This document shows positions 40,626 to 49,706 of a DNA stretch of 64,000 nt, piece by piece (the stretch's first letter is position 1; the number at the start of each line of letters is the position of its first letter). Made by a program: the position numbers and the translations under genes. Source of the DNA: Planctomicrobium sp051465645 (GTDB taxonomy: Bacteria > Planctomycetota > Planctomycetia > Planctomycetales > Planctomycetaceae); NCBI RefSeq assembly GCF_051465645.1, contig NZ_CP195790.1, forward strand, positions 558,001 through 622,000. Direction: 5' to 3'. A model generated the notes under the pieces. That model was not told where the DNA came from. It searched no databases and was given only the letters and a program-made list of their open reading frames with translations.

Positions 40626-40901
40626 TCAAGAGCAGGCATTGGAACTTGAATTGCAAGGCACATCCTCATCCTCGTTGCACTGCTCTTCATCACACTTCGC
40701 GGTGGGCTCATCCTGCAATTTCCAACCATGAGCTCCTGCTGAGGTGACTGGCGTGTGGGATGGTGGATCACTTGCTGGAAAAGATTCATCACTGGCTTCA
40801 TCAATGATTTCAGTTGACGATCTTGGCGAATCCATCTCCTCTGGAACGACTCCAGTTTTCGAATGATCGCCTTCTGTCGGCTCCGTAACTTGAGTTGCCA
40901 T
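40626..40901 (-). CDS. Small acidic protein with DEASxxSFPASDPP motif
   Basis: 91 residues, highly acidic and disordered. The segment IIDEASDESFPASDPPSHTP matches a short motif that recurs in many uncharacterised bacterial small proteins. The C-terminus holds four Cys in acidic context (KCDEEQCNEDEDVPCNSSSN), which could bind metal. AGGAG lies ten bases before ATG 40901. It lies upstream of the FAD/Rieske gene (222-nt gap) on the same strand. Homologues often sit near general-stress genes; function unknown. Confidence 0.7.
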   Translation of the reverse strand: MATQVTEPTEGDHSKTGVVPEEMDSPRSSTEIIDEASDESFPASDPPSHTPVTSAGAHGWKLQDEPTAKCDEEQCNEDEDVPCNSSSNACS

Positions 40902-41079
40902 TGGACTGTACTCCTATTGCACTGGGAGTCACTGTTTGAACGCATTGCGTGACATTCACAGTGTTTCCGATATTGATTATGTAAACGGTGACATCACTGT
41001 GGCGAAAACGATGCCTGTGATGTGTTATGCAATTATGAGGCCATTGCAGTTTTGTTTGTGTGAACTTACGAAGTTGTCA

Positions 41080-41628
41080 TTATTTCAGATGCTCCTGACA
41101 TGTCGCCCAAAGGTCAGTAATCGGACCGTACTTTCCATAGAGCGGATCAATGCCGGGGAGTGGGATTTCTTTAATCCGCCGGTCGGCTGCAGGTCGATCC
41201 GACAGCGCCCCTTTTAAGATGTCTGCTTCGCGTCCATTGGAGTACGCACCCGCGATCTTGAATTTGCTGCTGCTGTCCATACAGCGAAGTGGAACGCCTG
41301 CCGGGATCACAACTGCGTCTCCCGTGGCGATTTGCAATTCTTCACCATGTCTGGGGCCGCCGATCAGTAAGTCAGCAGAGCCTGCAGCGACGCCAATCAC
41401 TTTGTGTGATGTGCTGTGATAGTGGTGGTAAGGCAAAATGCTGTTTTGACTGAATGGAGTCCAGTCATTTGACGAAAATCGTAATTTAAAGAGTTCGGCA
41501 AGCTCATGTTCATCAATGGGACTGATCGCTTGGCGATAGACCAGCACAGGGAACTTGCTGTTCGGGTATCTTCCATCATCGCTGACATGGAGCAACGAAG
41601 GAGAAATGGGCTGTAATGTGAGAAGCAT
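41080..41628 (-). CDS. Cupin-domain protein (YjlB-like)
   Basis: 182 residues. The first cupin motif reads LPYHHYHSTSHKVIGVAAGS (His ligands and the glutamate position replaced by a second-shell residue), and the second reads GDAVVIPAGVPLRCMDSSSKF. The order and the following VAGAYSNGRE-like segment match YjlB-type cupins, small beta-barrel proteins with a single metal site. Enzymatic activity is unknown. It lies 180 nt upstream of the small acidic protein on the same strand, so FAD/Rieske, acidic protein and cupin may form one stress-related unit. Confidence 0.82.
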   Translation of the reverse strand: MLLTLQPISPSLLHVSDDGRYPNSKFPVLVYRQAISPIDEHELAELFKLRFSSNDWTPFSQNSILPYHHYHSTSHKVIGVAAGSADLLIGGPRHGEELQIATGDAVVIPAGVPLRCMDSSSKFKIAGAYSNGREADILKGALSDRPAADRRIKEIPLPGIDPLYGKYGPITDLWATCQEHLK

Positions 41629-41939
41629 ATTCGCCTCTCCTTAGTCGTGATGAATCACGTTTAAAGCACAGCCCGCTGTTCCATCATACCACTAAAAAAA
41701 GCATGTCCATTAGCAATTTTGGTGATTGCCCACCAATGGAGAGATTCACGCTTTTGTCAAAACCGAAGAATGGAACGGTGAGGTCACGAGAAGTTGACTT
41801 CCGTTCCGCCACGCTGATCTCATGGCGCTCAGGTCGGTCGAGCATGAGTTCCTCACGACCCATAAAGAAGCAGACAAGCGTGACATTGGAACGCAGGTTT
41901 CACGATTTTTGAACGCTGTGAAACGAAGTTCAAGCAGGC
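41629..41939. other. Intergenic, nothing recognised
   Basis: Upstream of the cupin gene. A seven-A run occurs at about 41694-41700. A short frame on each strand is present without support. Confidence 0.35.
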
Positions 41940-43061
41940 TTAGTAGAGGCGGCCCCATTGAAACAAGATCGAGTCTTTGACTCGTTCGCTACCTGGCCCG
42001 TGTTCGAAAGAGATCTTTCGATTGAAGACATATCCTAATTCGAAAACTCGGCGGCTCCCGGAGATCTCCTGAGTTTCGACACCACAAACCCAGCGAAGGT
42101 CACGATACCCGAACTGATCCTGTTGATTGAATTCGCGTTCGATGGCCCATGAGTTGCCTCCAACCTCACCAGCGGTATAGATCCACGATTGTTTCTCGTC
42201 CGCATCGTCAAATCGCCATGCGAGTCGCGGACGAGGGACCAACAGGTCGAGTTCAAGGCTATCGGTAATTGACCACTTCAGACCTGCGATGGGAATAAAC
42301 GGCATGTCCGGGCGATCGAGATAAGACAACCCGGCGACCAGTTTGGTGTCTGAATCTGCCTGAAATGTCAGGAGACCTCCAGCGACGAGTCGGAAGCTGT
42401 CGCTGCTCTTGTTCTGAAAGTCTGTAGAGAATGTCGGTGCAACGCTGAAGTTCACTCCCCAGGCGTTCCCAATTTTTCGTGCGTAATTGAGTTCCACTCC
42501 GAGATCATAGGTTTGGGCATCGACAGCGGCCGTTGTTGGGCCGCTTAAAAAATTCCAGCCAAAGAACCCTGCCAGCCACCATGGGCCTTCGTTTCGTTCG
42601 AAGTCAAACTTGAAGCCAAGCGAGGTGACCCCGAAGTCCGTCCCTAAGCGAGGAATCACCACCGTATCGTCTCTGACATCTTTCCAGAGCAGCAAATGGT
42701 CGTCGATGTGATCATTCAACCACGTTGGCTCTGCTTGAATCTGAGACGTTTCGAATGAAAAAATCGGTGGACGCAAGTCAATCAGCGAGTCCCCGGCGGT
42801 TTCAACCGTACTGACGGATGGCTTGCTCGGGGTTCGTGGTTGAGTCGGGGTCAGTTCGATGATCTCTTCGTCGGCAAACTCTGGCTCGACTTGTGGATCT
42901 TCTTCGAAGGAGGGAAGAAAGCTCGGGGACTCTGGGGCGAAGAGGCTGCTTGCACTTTCGAAAGGATCGTCAGGCAATGGGTCAAACGCCCGATTCGGGT
43001 GATCCGCTTGAACAATGGTGCTTCTCATCAGAAAGCACGCAATGAGAAACAAGCAACGCAT
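41940..43061 (-). CDS. Outer-membrane beta-barrel protein (DUF6268-like)
   Basis: 373 residues. Signal peptide at the start (CLFLIACFLMRSTIVQA), then an acidic proline-rich linker to about residue 110. The rest is alternating hydrophobic and polar strands typical of a barrel: TDFGVTSLGFKFDFERNEGP, GVELNYARKIGNAWGVNFSV, AGLKWSITDSLELDLLVPRP, and the C-terminal strand SILFQWGRLY ending in an aromatic residue. It resembles the uncharacterised DUF6268 barrel family seen in Planctomycetota. Location in the outer membrane is inferred; transported substrate unknown. It is divergent from ftr. Confidence 0.72.
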   Translation of the reverse strand: MRCLFLIACFLMRSTIVQADHPNRAFDPLPDDPFESASSLFAPESPSFLPSFEEDPQVEPEFADEEIIELTPTQPRTPSKPSVSTVETAGDSLIDLRPPIFSFETSQIQAEPTWLNDHIDDHLLLWKDVRDDTVVIPRLGTDFGVTSLGFKFDFERNEGPWWLAGFFGWNFLSGPTTAAVDAQTYDLGVELNYARKIGNAWGVNFSVAPTFSTDFQNKSSDSFRLVAGGLLTFQADSDTKLVAGLSYLDRPDMPFIPIAGLKWSITDSLELDLLVPRPRLAWRFDDADEKQSWIYTAGEVGGNSWAIEREFNQQDQFGYRDLRWVCGVETQEISGSRRVFELGYVFNRKISFEHGPGSERVKDSILFQWGRLY

Positions 43062-43474
43062 GGATGTGACGTAACCCGTGAATGTGCAACAGTCTGCAGT
43101 GTGTCATCCATTGAGACATCACAGCAGGGAGGAGGGAAGGATTGCGATGGGAATGGATTTGTCTGGAGGTTGATCAGCGGGATGTCTTTTACCTCGAAGT
43201 TCTCAAACGGGTCAATCTGAAGACGTCAACAATCCCCATTTGATCTCTTTCGAAAATGGCATGTTGGAGACATCTCCAGGGGATATGTATCTGAGAAATG
43301 CCAACTCGGCGATCAGTTCTTTTGAGCCGTCGAATTGTTTACGGACCCTGCTTCGGCGGAAACTGCCGGTTTGTGCCTGTGCTCTATGTTGCAGTGCTCG
43401 TTACGACAGTGAACCATGCTGGATGTGGTGGGGTTGAAACTGGCGATGATGAATGGGAGTGGTATGATGTGAAC
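43062..43474. other. Divergent region between barrel protein and ftr
   Basis: 413 nt. The ftr frame stays open upstream to 43298 but is not family-like there. No repeat or RNA gene recognised. Confidence 0.4.
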
Positions 43475-44410
43475 ATGCCTAAGAATCCTGACGGACCCTC
43501 GCACTCTGAAAATTGCTTTCTTCTCTCAGGAGTTGAGATTGCGGACACGTTCGCAGAGGCGTTTGGGATCAAAGGGACCAGGCTAATCGTGACCGCTGCT
43601 TCTGTACGCTGGGCCGAGATTGCAGCCACGGAATTCTGTGGAAATGCGACAAGCGTGATCGCCTGCGAAATTGAAGCAGCAATCGAGCGTCGACTTGGGC
43701 CTGAAGAGACGCCGGACGGCCGGCCGGGAGTCTCCATTCTTGCGTTTGCATTCAGTCGCGACGGATTGGCGAAAGCTCTGCAAAATCGCGTAGGACAATG
43801 CATCCTCACATGTGCCACGACAGCCTGTTATAACGGGCTGACAGATTGTCCCTCGGACAAGCAGATTCCTTTAGGCAATGCGTTGCGGTACTTCGGCGAC
43901 GGGTTACAGATCTCGAAGCAACTGAGGGATCGTCGATACTGGCGAATTCCAGTCATGGATGGCGAGTTTCTGTGTGAAGACACCTTGGGAACCGTGAATG
44001 CAATTGCCGGTGGAAATCTGATTCTTTGTGGACGCTCTCAGCGGGAGGCGCTCGAGGCTTCCGAAGTTGCCTTTGAGGCGATGCGTCAGGTTTCGAATGT
44101 TGTCATGCCCTTCCCCGGCGGAATTGTTCGGTCTGGCAGTAAAGTCGGGGCGAAGTATGCTGGAATGAAGGCGAGCACCAACGATGCGTTCTGTCCGACC
44201 GTGATGCCTTTGCGAGAGACAGAACTCCCTGCCGGTTGTGCTGCGGCATATGAGATTGTTATTGATGGCTTAACTGAAGTGGACGTGCGAACTGCGATGC
44301 GGGTTGGACTTCATGCAGCAGTCCAGTCTCCAGGTTTGCTTCGGGTTTCGGCGGGCAATTATGGCGGCCGATTAGGAAAATATCACTTTCATCTACGTGA
44401 CTTGTTGTGA
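43475..44410 (+). CDS. ftr: Formylmethanofuran:tetrahydromethanopterin formyltransferase
   Basis: 311 residues from ATG 43475, the normal length; an apparent N-terminal extension to 43298 is not conserved. It moves a formyl group between methanofuran and tetrahydromethanopterin in the archaeal-type C1 pathway that Planctomycetota share with methylotrophs (also named fhcD). Family blocks: GVEIADTFAEAFGIKGTRLI, CGNATSVIACEIEAAIER, EETPDGRPGVSIL, VGQCILTCATTACYNGL, VPVMDGEFL-like IPVMDGEFLCEDTLG, and PFPGGIVRSGSKVGAKYAGM. The stop overlaps the next gene's GTG start by four bases. The other fhc/mch genes are absent from this window, so ftr lies apart from the usual cluster. Confidence 0.93.
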   Translation: MPKNPDGPSHSENCFLLSGVEIADTFAEAFGIKGTRLIVTAASVRWAEIAATEFCGNATSVIACEIEAAIERRLGPEETPDGRPGVSILAFAFSRDGLAKALQNRVGQCILTCATTACYNGLTDCPSDKQIPLGNALRYFGDGLQISKQLRDRRYWRIPVMDGEFLCEDTLGTVNAIAGGNLILCGRSQREALEASEVAFEAMRQVSNVVMPFPGGIVRSGSKVGAKYAGMKASTNDAFCPTVMPLRETELPAGCAAAYEIVIDGLTEVDVRTAMRVGLHAAVQSPGLLRVSAGNYGGRLGKYHFHLRDLL

Positions 44411-46371
44411 ACTCAAATCCGTCTCGCGATTCGATCTCTGGTGACATTCTCTCTTCGCAACTGGTCAGTTGGGCCAGTCTGCTGATGATCTTCGTCTCAA
44501 TGTCGATCATCACTGCCAGATTGTGCGATGCCCCTCCTCTTCGAAGTGCAAATGACCGCTCGCGCTGGTGTACCGTCTGGTCACTCGTCGAACGGAATAC
44601 GTATCAGATTGACGAAATTCGAAAGCGCCCGGGCTGGGACTCGATCGATATCGTGCGACATGACGGACATTTCTATTCGTCGAAACCTGCGCTTTTGCCA
44701 AGAATGGTGGCCGAGCTCTATCGAGGGATCAAAGCGATCACCGGATGGACTTTGACTGAACAGACCGAGCTGGTCACACGAACGATTCTTCTTCTGATCA
44801 ACATCATCCCGATGGCGATCGCACTGATCATCTGGAATCGCCTGATTCGCGATGAGTGCAGCAATCCTGTCGGGCAACTTCTACTCTGTGCCATCTCCTG
44901 TTTTGGAACAATGGTGTTGCCGTTTCTGACGGTGTTCAACAATCACAATGTCGCCACATCTTCATTTCTGATTGCGATTCCACTTGCAGTTCGCAGTCTC
45001 AATCCTGCGACTCGCACATGGTGGCGACTGGCGTTGTGCGGAGCATTGGCCGCATTCGGAGTCTGCAATGAATTGCCAGCTGCGATGTTGGGAGTTGGGC
45101 TGTTTGTCGTCCTTGTGATGGCTGCCCCGAAGAAGACACTCGGCTTCTTTGTGCCTGCCGCTCTGGTTCCATTGATTGCATTCTTCGCTGCGAATTACGA
45201 AGCGACTGGAAGCTGGAAACCGTTCTATTCTGCGTATGGAACAGAAACCTACAACTTCGTTCATGAAGGCGTTCCGAGTTATTGGTCCAGTCCCAAAGGG
45301 ATCGACAATCCTCGCGATTCAACTCTGACATATCTGTTTCACTGTACGATTGGGCATCATGGAATTCTGTCTCTTTCGCCCATCTTCCTGCTGACATTGA
45401 TTGGCTGGTGTCTGCCGGCAACGTATCGCAACGAACGCCTACGCTGGTTTCAGATGATGGGCGTTGTGATGACGCTGATCACGCTCGTCTTCTTCCTGTC
45501 ACGAACACAGAACTACAACTACAGCGGCGTCTCAGTCGCATTACGCTGGGTCTTATGGCTGACGCCGTTCTGGTTGTTGGCGATGGTGCCGGTCATGAAT
45601 GCCTGGGCGACCTTGCGAGCGTTTCGAGGGACGTCTTTAGTGTTGCTGTGCGTCTCGACGTTTTCAGCCTGGTATCCAAACAACTCTCCCTGGACCCAGA
45701 ACTGGATCTATCGTCAGATGGAGCTGGCGAAGTGGATCGACTACTCCGACCCACGGCCGATGTTTCAGAAGAAGCATCTCAGCTGGATTGGGACATTGCC
45801 GATCGGCGAGTTGAATGCCGACTACTGGATTCGATACGAATCGACGACTCCAACTGGAGAAGTGGAACAACTGGAATTGAAGGACGGCGGGCCAGCCAGC
45901 GACGGGGTCCGCAAGCTGATTGTGAGGCACCTGCGAAGCGGTGGTGAGGTGACTTCAGAGGTGACATACCTGATTGATGTCGCGAAGTTCGGCTCAGGTG
46001 GAGTCGTTCAGGATTTTCTGCTGGGCCGAATGGATGGCACTGAATTATCGCCAACGGACGTGTTCTTCTTCCGTGGAATGCCGCGTCAGATGTTCTACGT
46101 TGGCTCGCGAATTCGTTACGAAAAGACTGGCCTGAGATCAGATGCCATTCGCGCGTTTATCGGCTTCACAAATGTGGTTGAGAAACGTGATGGTGGAGAA
46201 TCTTTGCGCATCAGCCGCGACGTTTGGTTCTCTGAAGAGGTTCCGTTTGGAACCTTGAAATGGGAAGAACGTGTGACCGCTGTTGGTTCAGGCACCGAAC
46301 TCAGCCGCCGTGTCTGGACGGCTGTTGCCGTTGGGGAATATTTCGACCGGGTTGAGCCTATCCCGTTCTAG
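44407..46371 (+). CDS. Polytopic membrane protein, GT-C glycosyltransferase-like layout
   Basis: 654 residues, GTG start overlapping the ftr stop (GTGA), which implies translational coupling. One N-terminal helix (LMIFVSMSIITARL) and a polar loop (about residues 40-110) are followed by about eight to ten membrane helices to residue 420, for example LLINIIPMAIALIIWN, LALCGALAAFGVC and PIFLLTLIGWCLPATY. The last 220 residues form a soluble beta-rich domain. A large first extracytoplasmic loop with acidic residues before a bundle of helices resembles GT-C enzymes that use lipid-linked sugars. No DxD-type motif is certain, so this is only a layout-based guess. Planctomycete-specific as far as I can tell. 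No link to C1 metabolism is obvious. Confidence 0.7.
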   Translation: MNSNPSRDSISGDILSSQLVSWASLLMIFVSMSIITARLCDAPPLRSANDRSRWCTVWSLVERNTYQIDEIRKRPGWDSIDIVRHDGHFYSSKPALLPRMVAELYRGIKAITGWTLTEQTELVTRTILLLINIIPMAIALIIWNRLIRDECSNPVGQLLLCAISCFGTMVLPFLTVFNNHNVATSSFLIAIPLAVRSLNPATRTWWRLALCGALAAFGVCNELPAAMLGVGLFVVLVMAAPKKTLGFFVPAALVPLIAFFAANYEATGSWKPFYSAYGTETYNFVHEGVPSYWSSPKGIDNPRDSTLTYLFHCTIGHHGILSLSPIFLLTLIGWCLPATYRNERLRWFQMMGVVMTLITLVFFLSRTQNYNYSGVSVALRWVLWLTPFWLLAMVPVMNAWATLRAFRGTSLVLLCVSTFSAWYPNNSPWTQNWIYRQMELAKWIDYSDPRPMFQKKHLSWIGTLPIGELNADYWIRYESTTPTGEVEQLELKDGGPASDGVRKLIVRHLRSGGEVTSEVTYLIDVAKFGSGGVVQDFLLGRMDGTELSPTDVFFFRGMPRQMFYVGSRIRYEKTGLRSDAIRAFIGFTNVVEKRDGGESLRISRDVWFSEEVPFGTLKWEERVTAVGSGTELSRRVWTAVAVGEYFDRVEPIPF

Positions 46372-46443
46372 TTTCGAACTATTGGTTGTCCGATGTGAAC
46401 AATCAAACCGATCTGACAAGCCGTTTCGGAGACGAGTGAAGAG

Positions 46444-47397
46444 ATGAACAAGAAGACTCTCGGACGTTCAGGAATTTCCGTTGCCCCATTGGCTTTGGGA
46501 GGAAATGTTTTCGGGTGGACAATCGACGAGAAGACCTCTTTTCAAGTACTTGATGCGTTTGTCGATTCTGGATTTGATCTGATCGACACGGCAAACATGT
46601 ATTCCACCTGGGTGCCTGGGCATCAGGGGGGAGAGTCTGAGACGATCATCGGAAAGTGGTTCAAGGCGACTGGAAAACGGGACAAAGTGACTTTGGCAAC
46701 CAAGGTTGGTTTGCAGATGGACGATGGCTCAATGGGACTGAAACGGGATTACATCTTGAGATCAGTGGAGGACTCGCTGGAACGATTGCAGACGGATCGG
46801 ATCGATCTCTATCAAGCACATCAGGATGATCCCGAAACGCCGTTAGACGAAACACTGGAAGCATTTGACTTGCTGGTCAGACAGGGCAAAGTCAGAGCCA
46901 TTGGAGCCTCGAACTATTCTGCAGATCGATTGAAAGCGGCACTCGACGTCAGCGAAGCCGCGAATCTGGCGTCTTACGTGACCTTGCAGCCAGAGTATAA
47001 TCTGTATGACCGTCAGGGTTTTGAAGAAGCCTTGGAACCGTTGTGCCTCGAACGTGGAGTCGGAGTCATCGGTTACTACTCACTCGCAAGTGGCTTTTTG
47101 ACCGGGAAGTATCGATCCGAAGCAGACCTTGGAAAGAGTGTTCGTGGCGGCGGGATTGGTCCCAAGTATCTCAATGATCGCGGATTCAAGATCCTGAATG
47201 CACTCGATGAAGTCGCAATGCACCATCAAACAGTTCCTGCTGTGATTGCACTGGCGTGGTTGATTCAACGCAAGAGTGTCACAGCTCCAATTGTGAGTGC
47301 GACGAGCGTTGAGCAGCTGTCAGAGATTGTGAAGTCAGCAGCGATCACACTGACCGCTGACGAGGTCTCACTGCTGGATCAGGCCAGTGCTTATTAA
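46444..47397 (+). CDS. Aldo/keto reductase
   Basis: 317 residues, TIM-barrel NADPH-dependent reductase of carbonyls. The catalytic tetrad is visible: Asp and Tyr in FDLIDTANMYSTW, Lys in VTLATKVGL, His in IDLYQAHQDD. The cofactor region near the C-terminus is IVSATSVEQLSEIV. The N-terminus LGRSGISVAPLALGGNVFGW is typical of the YajO/Tas-type subgroup (AKR11/12-like). GAAGAG precedes ATG 46444. Single gene with a shared terminator downstream. Substrate unknown. Confidence 0.92.
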   Translation: MNKKTLGRSGISVAPLALGGNVFGWTIDEKTSFQVLDAFVDSGFDLIDTANMYSTWVPGHQGGESETIIGKWFKATGKRDKVTLATKVGLQMDDGSMGLKRDYILRSVEDSLERLQTDRIDLYQAHQDDPETPLDETLEAFDLLVRQGKVRAIGASNYSADRLKAALDVSEAANLASYVTLQPEYNLYDRQGFEEALEPLCLERGVGVIGYYSLASGFLTGKYRSEADLGKSVRGGGIGPKYLNDRGFKILNALDEVAMHHQTVPAVIALAWLIQRKSVTAPIVSATSVEQLSEIVKSAAITLTADEVSLLDQASAY

Positions 47398-47441
47398 GAC
47401 TGTTTCAGTGAGTTGAAGTGATTGACACTGAATCGAATTAA

Positions 47442-47477
47442 AAAGAGCCGCATCTCTGGTCGGAGACGCGGCTCTTT
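47442..47477. terminator. Bidirectional terminator
   Basis: Stem of 15-nt arms (47442-47456 with 47463-47477, one mismatch) and a 6-nt loop. The minus strand has a run of five T after it, the plus strand ends in CTCTTTGTG. It serves the convergent aldo/keto reductase and ABC permease genes. Confidence 0.82.
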
Positions 47478-47498
47478 GTGTTGAGTTTGATGACCGGC

Positions 47499-48854
47499 TT
47501 AGCCTTGCAGGACTTCTGCGACATCAGTGCGGTAGGCGTTCAACCCGGGAATCAGCCCGGCGAGAAGTGCCATGCAAATCAGCATCGGGAAAATGACCAG
47601 TTCAATTGGGTTGAACAACAATGGTTCCAGCAGCAGTCCGCTTCGAGTTTCAATCAGCGGAGCTGCGATGTAAACCAGACCGTGACCCAGAATCAGGCCG
47701 ACCAAACCACCAAGGAGACAGAGTGTCAGTGCCTCCATGACAATGATGGAGAAGACTGTCGTACGACGTGCACCCAATGCACGCATAATGGCGATTTCTT
47801 TCTTCCGGTCAGACATTGAGTTGTACATGCTGACGAAGATCCCAATTCCTGAAACGACAACAATCAAGCCAGTCAGGAAGAGGAATGCATCGCGGATGTT
47901 TCCGACCAGATTTCGCAGCAACTGATCCATCACCGCGATGATGTTGACGCCTTGAGCCTGAAAGCCCTGTTGGAGCTTGTTCTGGAGGGCTAATGCGGCA
48001 CCGCTTTTCCGCATGTCATCCTTCCCCTTCATCACCAGCAGAACGCTTGTCGCTTCTTTCTGCAGGTCGCTGAGAGGACCATGATCGTGATGATCGTGAT
48101 CTCCGTGGTCATGATGAGCATGCTTCTCGATCTCTTCGATGTCTTTCTTATAGCGCTCCCGGATGGCATCTTCGGTTTCACCATAGAAGAGGGCTTCACG
48201 GGAAATCGCTTCGTTCACTGGTTGATCGTGTCCGGCGAGTGCAAAGAACCCGTCAATGTGAACAAAGACAGCGCGATCGTTCGGTGTTCCTGTTGGAGCA
48301 AGAACGCCTTTGACTGTGAAAAGCTCGTCGTGGACATGATCATCCTGACCAGCATGAATCATCTTGAATTGCGACCCGATGGCCCATTGATTTTTCTTTG
48401 CCACCTGAGACCCAATCACAGCGTCCCAGGTTCCCTGCAGGCCATCACCTTTGATCAGGAACTTCTTGTCACGAGCGTAACCGACAAGGAAGTACTGCGG
48501 CGTCGTCCCGACAATGGGGAAGTTTCCGAGTTCAGTCGTGTCACCAAGGTTGACGGGAATCGCACGTTCCACTGTGGGATTCTCTGACAGTTCTTTGTAG
48601 AACCGCCACGGTAGGTTCTCGATGGGCCGGTCCATGTAATAGATGGAACTGAGGACCAGTTGTGTGGAGCTTCCTTTTGGGCCGATCACCAGATCGTATG
48701 CGCTACCGGTCTGCTGGAAGACATTGGTGACAGCACTGTTCAAAACGATGACTGCGATGATCAAGGCCACCCCTAAGGCGACGCTGATTCCAGTCAAAAC
48801 GGAGGCCAACAATCGCTGGCGAATGCTTTTCAGAGCAATACTCAGCAGGTTCAT
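47499..48854 (-). CDS. MacB/FtsX-type ABC permease with histidine-rich loop
   Basis: 451 residues. Membrane subunit of a MacB/LolC-type transporter: helix 1 near the N-terminus (VLTGISVALGVALIIAVIVL), a large extracytoplasmic domain, and three helices at the C-terminus (FLFLTGLIVVVSGIGIFVSM, TVFSIIVMEALTLCLLGGLV, VIFPMLICMALLAGLIPGLN). The conserved FtsX segment DRKKEIAIMRALGARR links the last helices to the ATPase. An unusual insert in the extracytoplasmic domain (positions 48080-48125) has eight His within 17 residues, alternating with Asp and Gly, which suggests Zn or Ni binding. The start overlaps the stop of the ATPase gene by four bases (ATGA), so both are translated together. Substrate unknown; lipoprotein release or metal-linked export are possibilities. 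Confidence 0.9.
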   Translation of the reverse strand: MNLLSIALKSIRQRLLASVLTGISVALGVALIIAVIVLNSAVTNVFQQTGSAYDLVIGPKGSSTQLVLSSIYYMDRPIENLPWRFYKELSENPTVERAIPVNLGDTTELGNFPIVGTTPQYFLVGYARDKKFLIKGDGLQGTWDAVIGSQVAKKNQWAIGSQFKMIHAGQDDHVHDELFTVKGVLAPTGTPNDRAVFVHIDGFFALAGHDQPVNEAISREALFYGETEDAIRERYKKDIEEIEKHAHHDHGDHDHHDHGPLSDLQKEATSVLLVMKGKDDMRKSGAALALQNKLQQGFQAQGVNIIAVMDQLLRNLVGNIRDAFLFLTGLIVVVSGIGIFVSMYNSMSDRKKEIAIMRALGARRTTVFSIIVMEALTLCLLGGLVGLILGHGLVYIAAPLIETRSGLLLEPLLFNPIELVIFPMLICMALLAGLIPGLNAYRTDVAEVLQG

Positions 48855-49522
48855 TGGGTCACCTCCGGGTGATTGAAGTTCTGGAGTTGTTCCACCCGAT
48901 CAAACTGTGAACTGACTTCGGCAGAGTGTGTGACCAGAAGCAGTGAGACCTCGTGCTCCCGGCAGGCATCGCGAAGCAATTGCAGGATCTTCCCCTGGTT
49001 GGCAACGTCGACACTGGCAGTTGGTTCATCGGCCAGCATCAGACGTGGACGATTCGCCAGCGCTCTGGCAACAGAAACCCGTTGCTGTTCCCCGACAGAG
49101 AGTTGAGAAGGTCGGTGTGAAAGGCGTTTGCCGAGCCCCACCTGTTCGAGCAACTTGATTGCAAAGGTTCGATCGGCTTTTCCAGAGAAGGACATGCCGA
49201 GCAGAACATTCTCCAGTGCGGTGAACGCAGGGAGGAGATGGAACGTCTGGAAAACAATTCCAATTCGTTCGGCTCGAAAGCGATCGCGGGCGGGCTCAAT
49301 CAAACGAGTGATGTCCACGCCATTGATAATCACTTCGCCAGCATCAGGCATTGTGATTCCGGCAATGACATTGAGCAGCGTGGTTTTCCCTCCGCCACTT
49401 TGTCCGACCAGTGCAACCTGGTCACCCTGGTTGAGCTCGAAGGAATCGATATTCAGGACAGGGAGCATCCCCCCTGCCGGTTCTCGATAGCTCTTGCGAA
49501 TATTCCGTAATATCAGAGACAT
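48851..49522 (-). CDS. ABC transporter ATP-binding protein (LolD/MacB type)
   Basis: 223 residues from ATG 49522 (GTG 49525 directly precedes it). Walker A GQSGGGKTTLLNVIAG, Q-loop IGIVFQTFHLLPAFTAL, signature LSVGEQQRVSVARALANRP, Walker B MLADEPTASVD, and H-loop LLLVTHSAEV. The sequence LNQGDQVALVGQSG and the Q-loop are typical of the LolD/MacB/FtsE branch that works with FtsX-like permeases by mechanotransmission rather than classical transport. It overlaps the permease gene downstream, forming a two-gene operon that ends at the hairpin 47442-47477. Confidence 0.93.
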   Translation of the reverse strand: MSLILRNIRKSYREPAGGMLPVLNIDSFELNQGDQVALVGQSGGGKTTLLNVIAGITMPDAGEVIINGVDITRLIEPARDRFRAERIGIVFQTFHLLPAFTALENVLLGMSFSGKADRTFAIKLLEQVGLGKRLSHRPSQLSVGEQQRVSVARALANRPRLMLADEPTASVDVANQGKILQLLRDACREHEVSLLLVTHSAEVSSQFDRVEQLQNFNHPEVTQ

Positions 49523-49706
49523 CACACCGCCCAGTCAGTTCGGGAACTGTCTTCGATGGGGCACAAACCTCTAGCTGATCTTGTGTTCGCTGCGGACTGA
49601 CTGAAATGACGTCAGACAAACGCACATCAAAGACAAGGTATCAGATGAAGCAGGCTCACTGAAGCAGCGAACTGCGATGTCAATTTGTCGCTTGAGAACT
49701 CATGTT

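Noticed and set aside
44407..46371. Idea that the membrane protein after ftr is part of the C1 pathway
   Set aside because: Nothing in its sequence points to C1 chemistry; only the four-base overlap links them.
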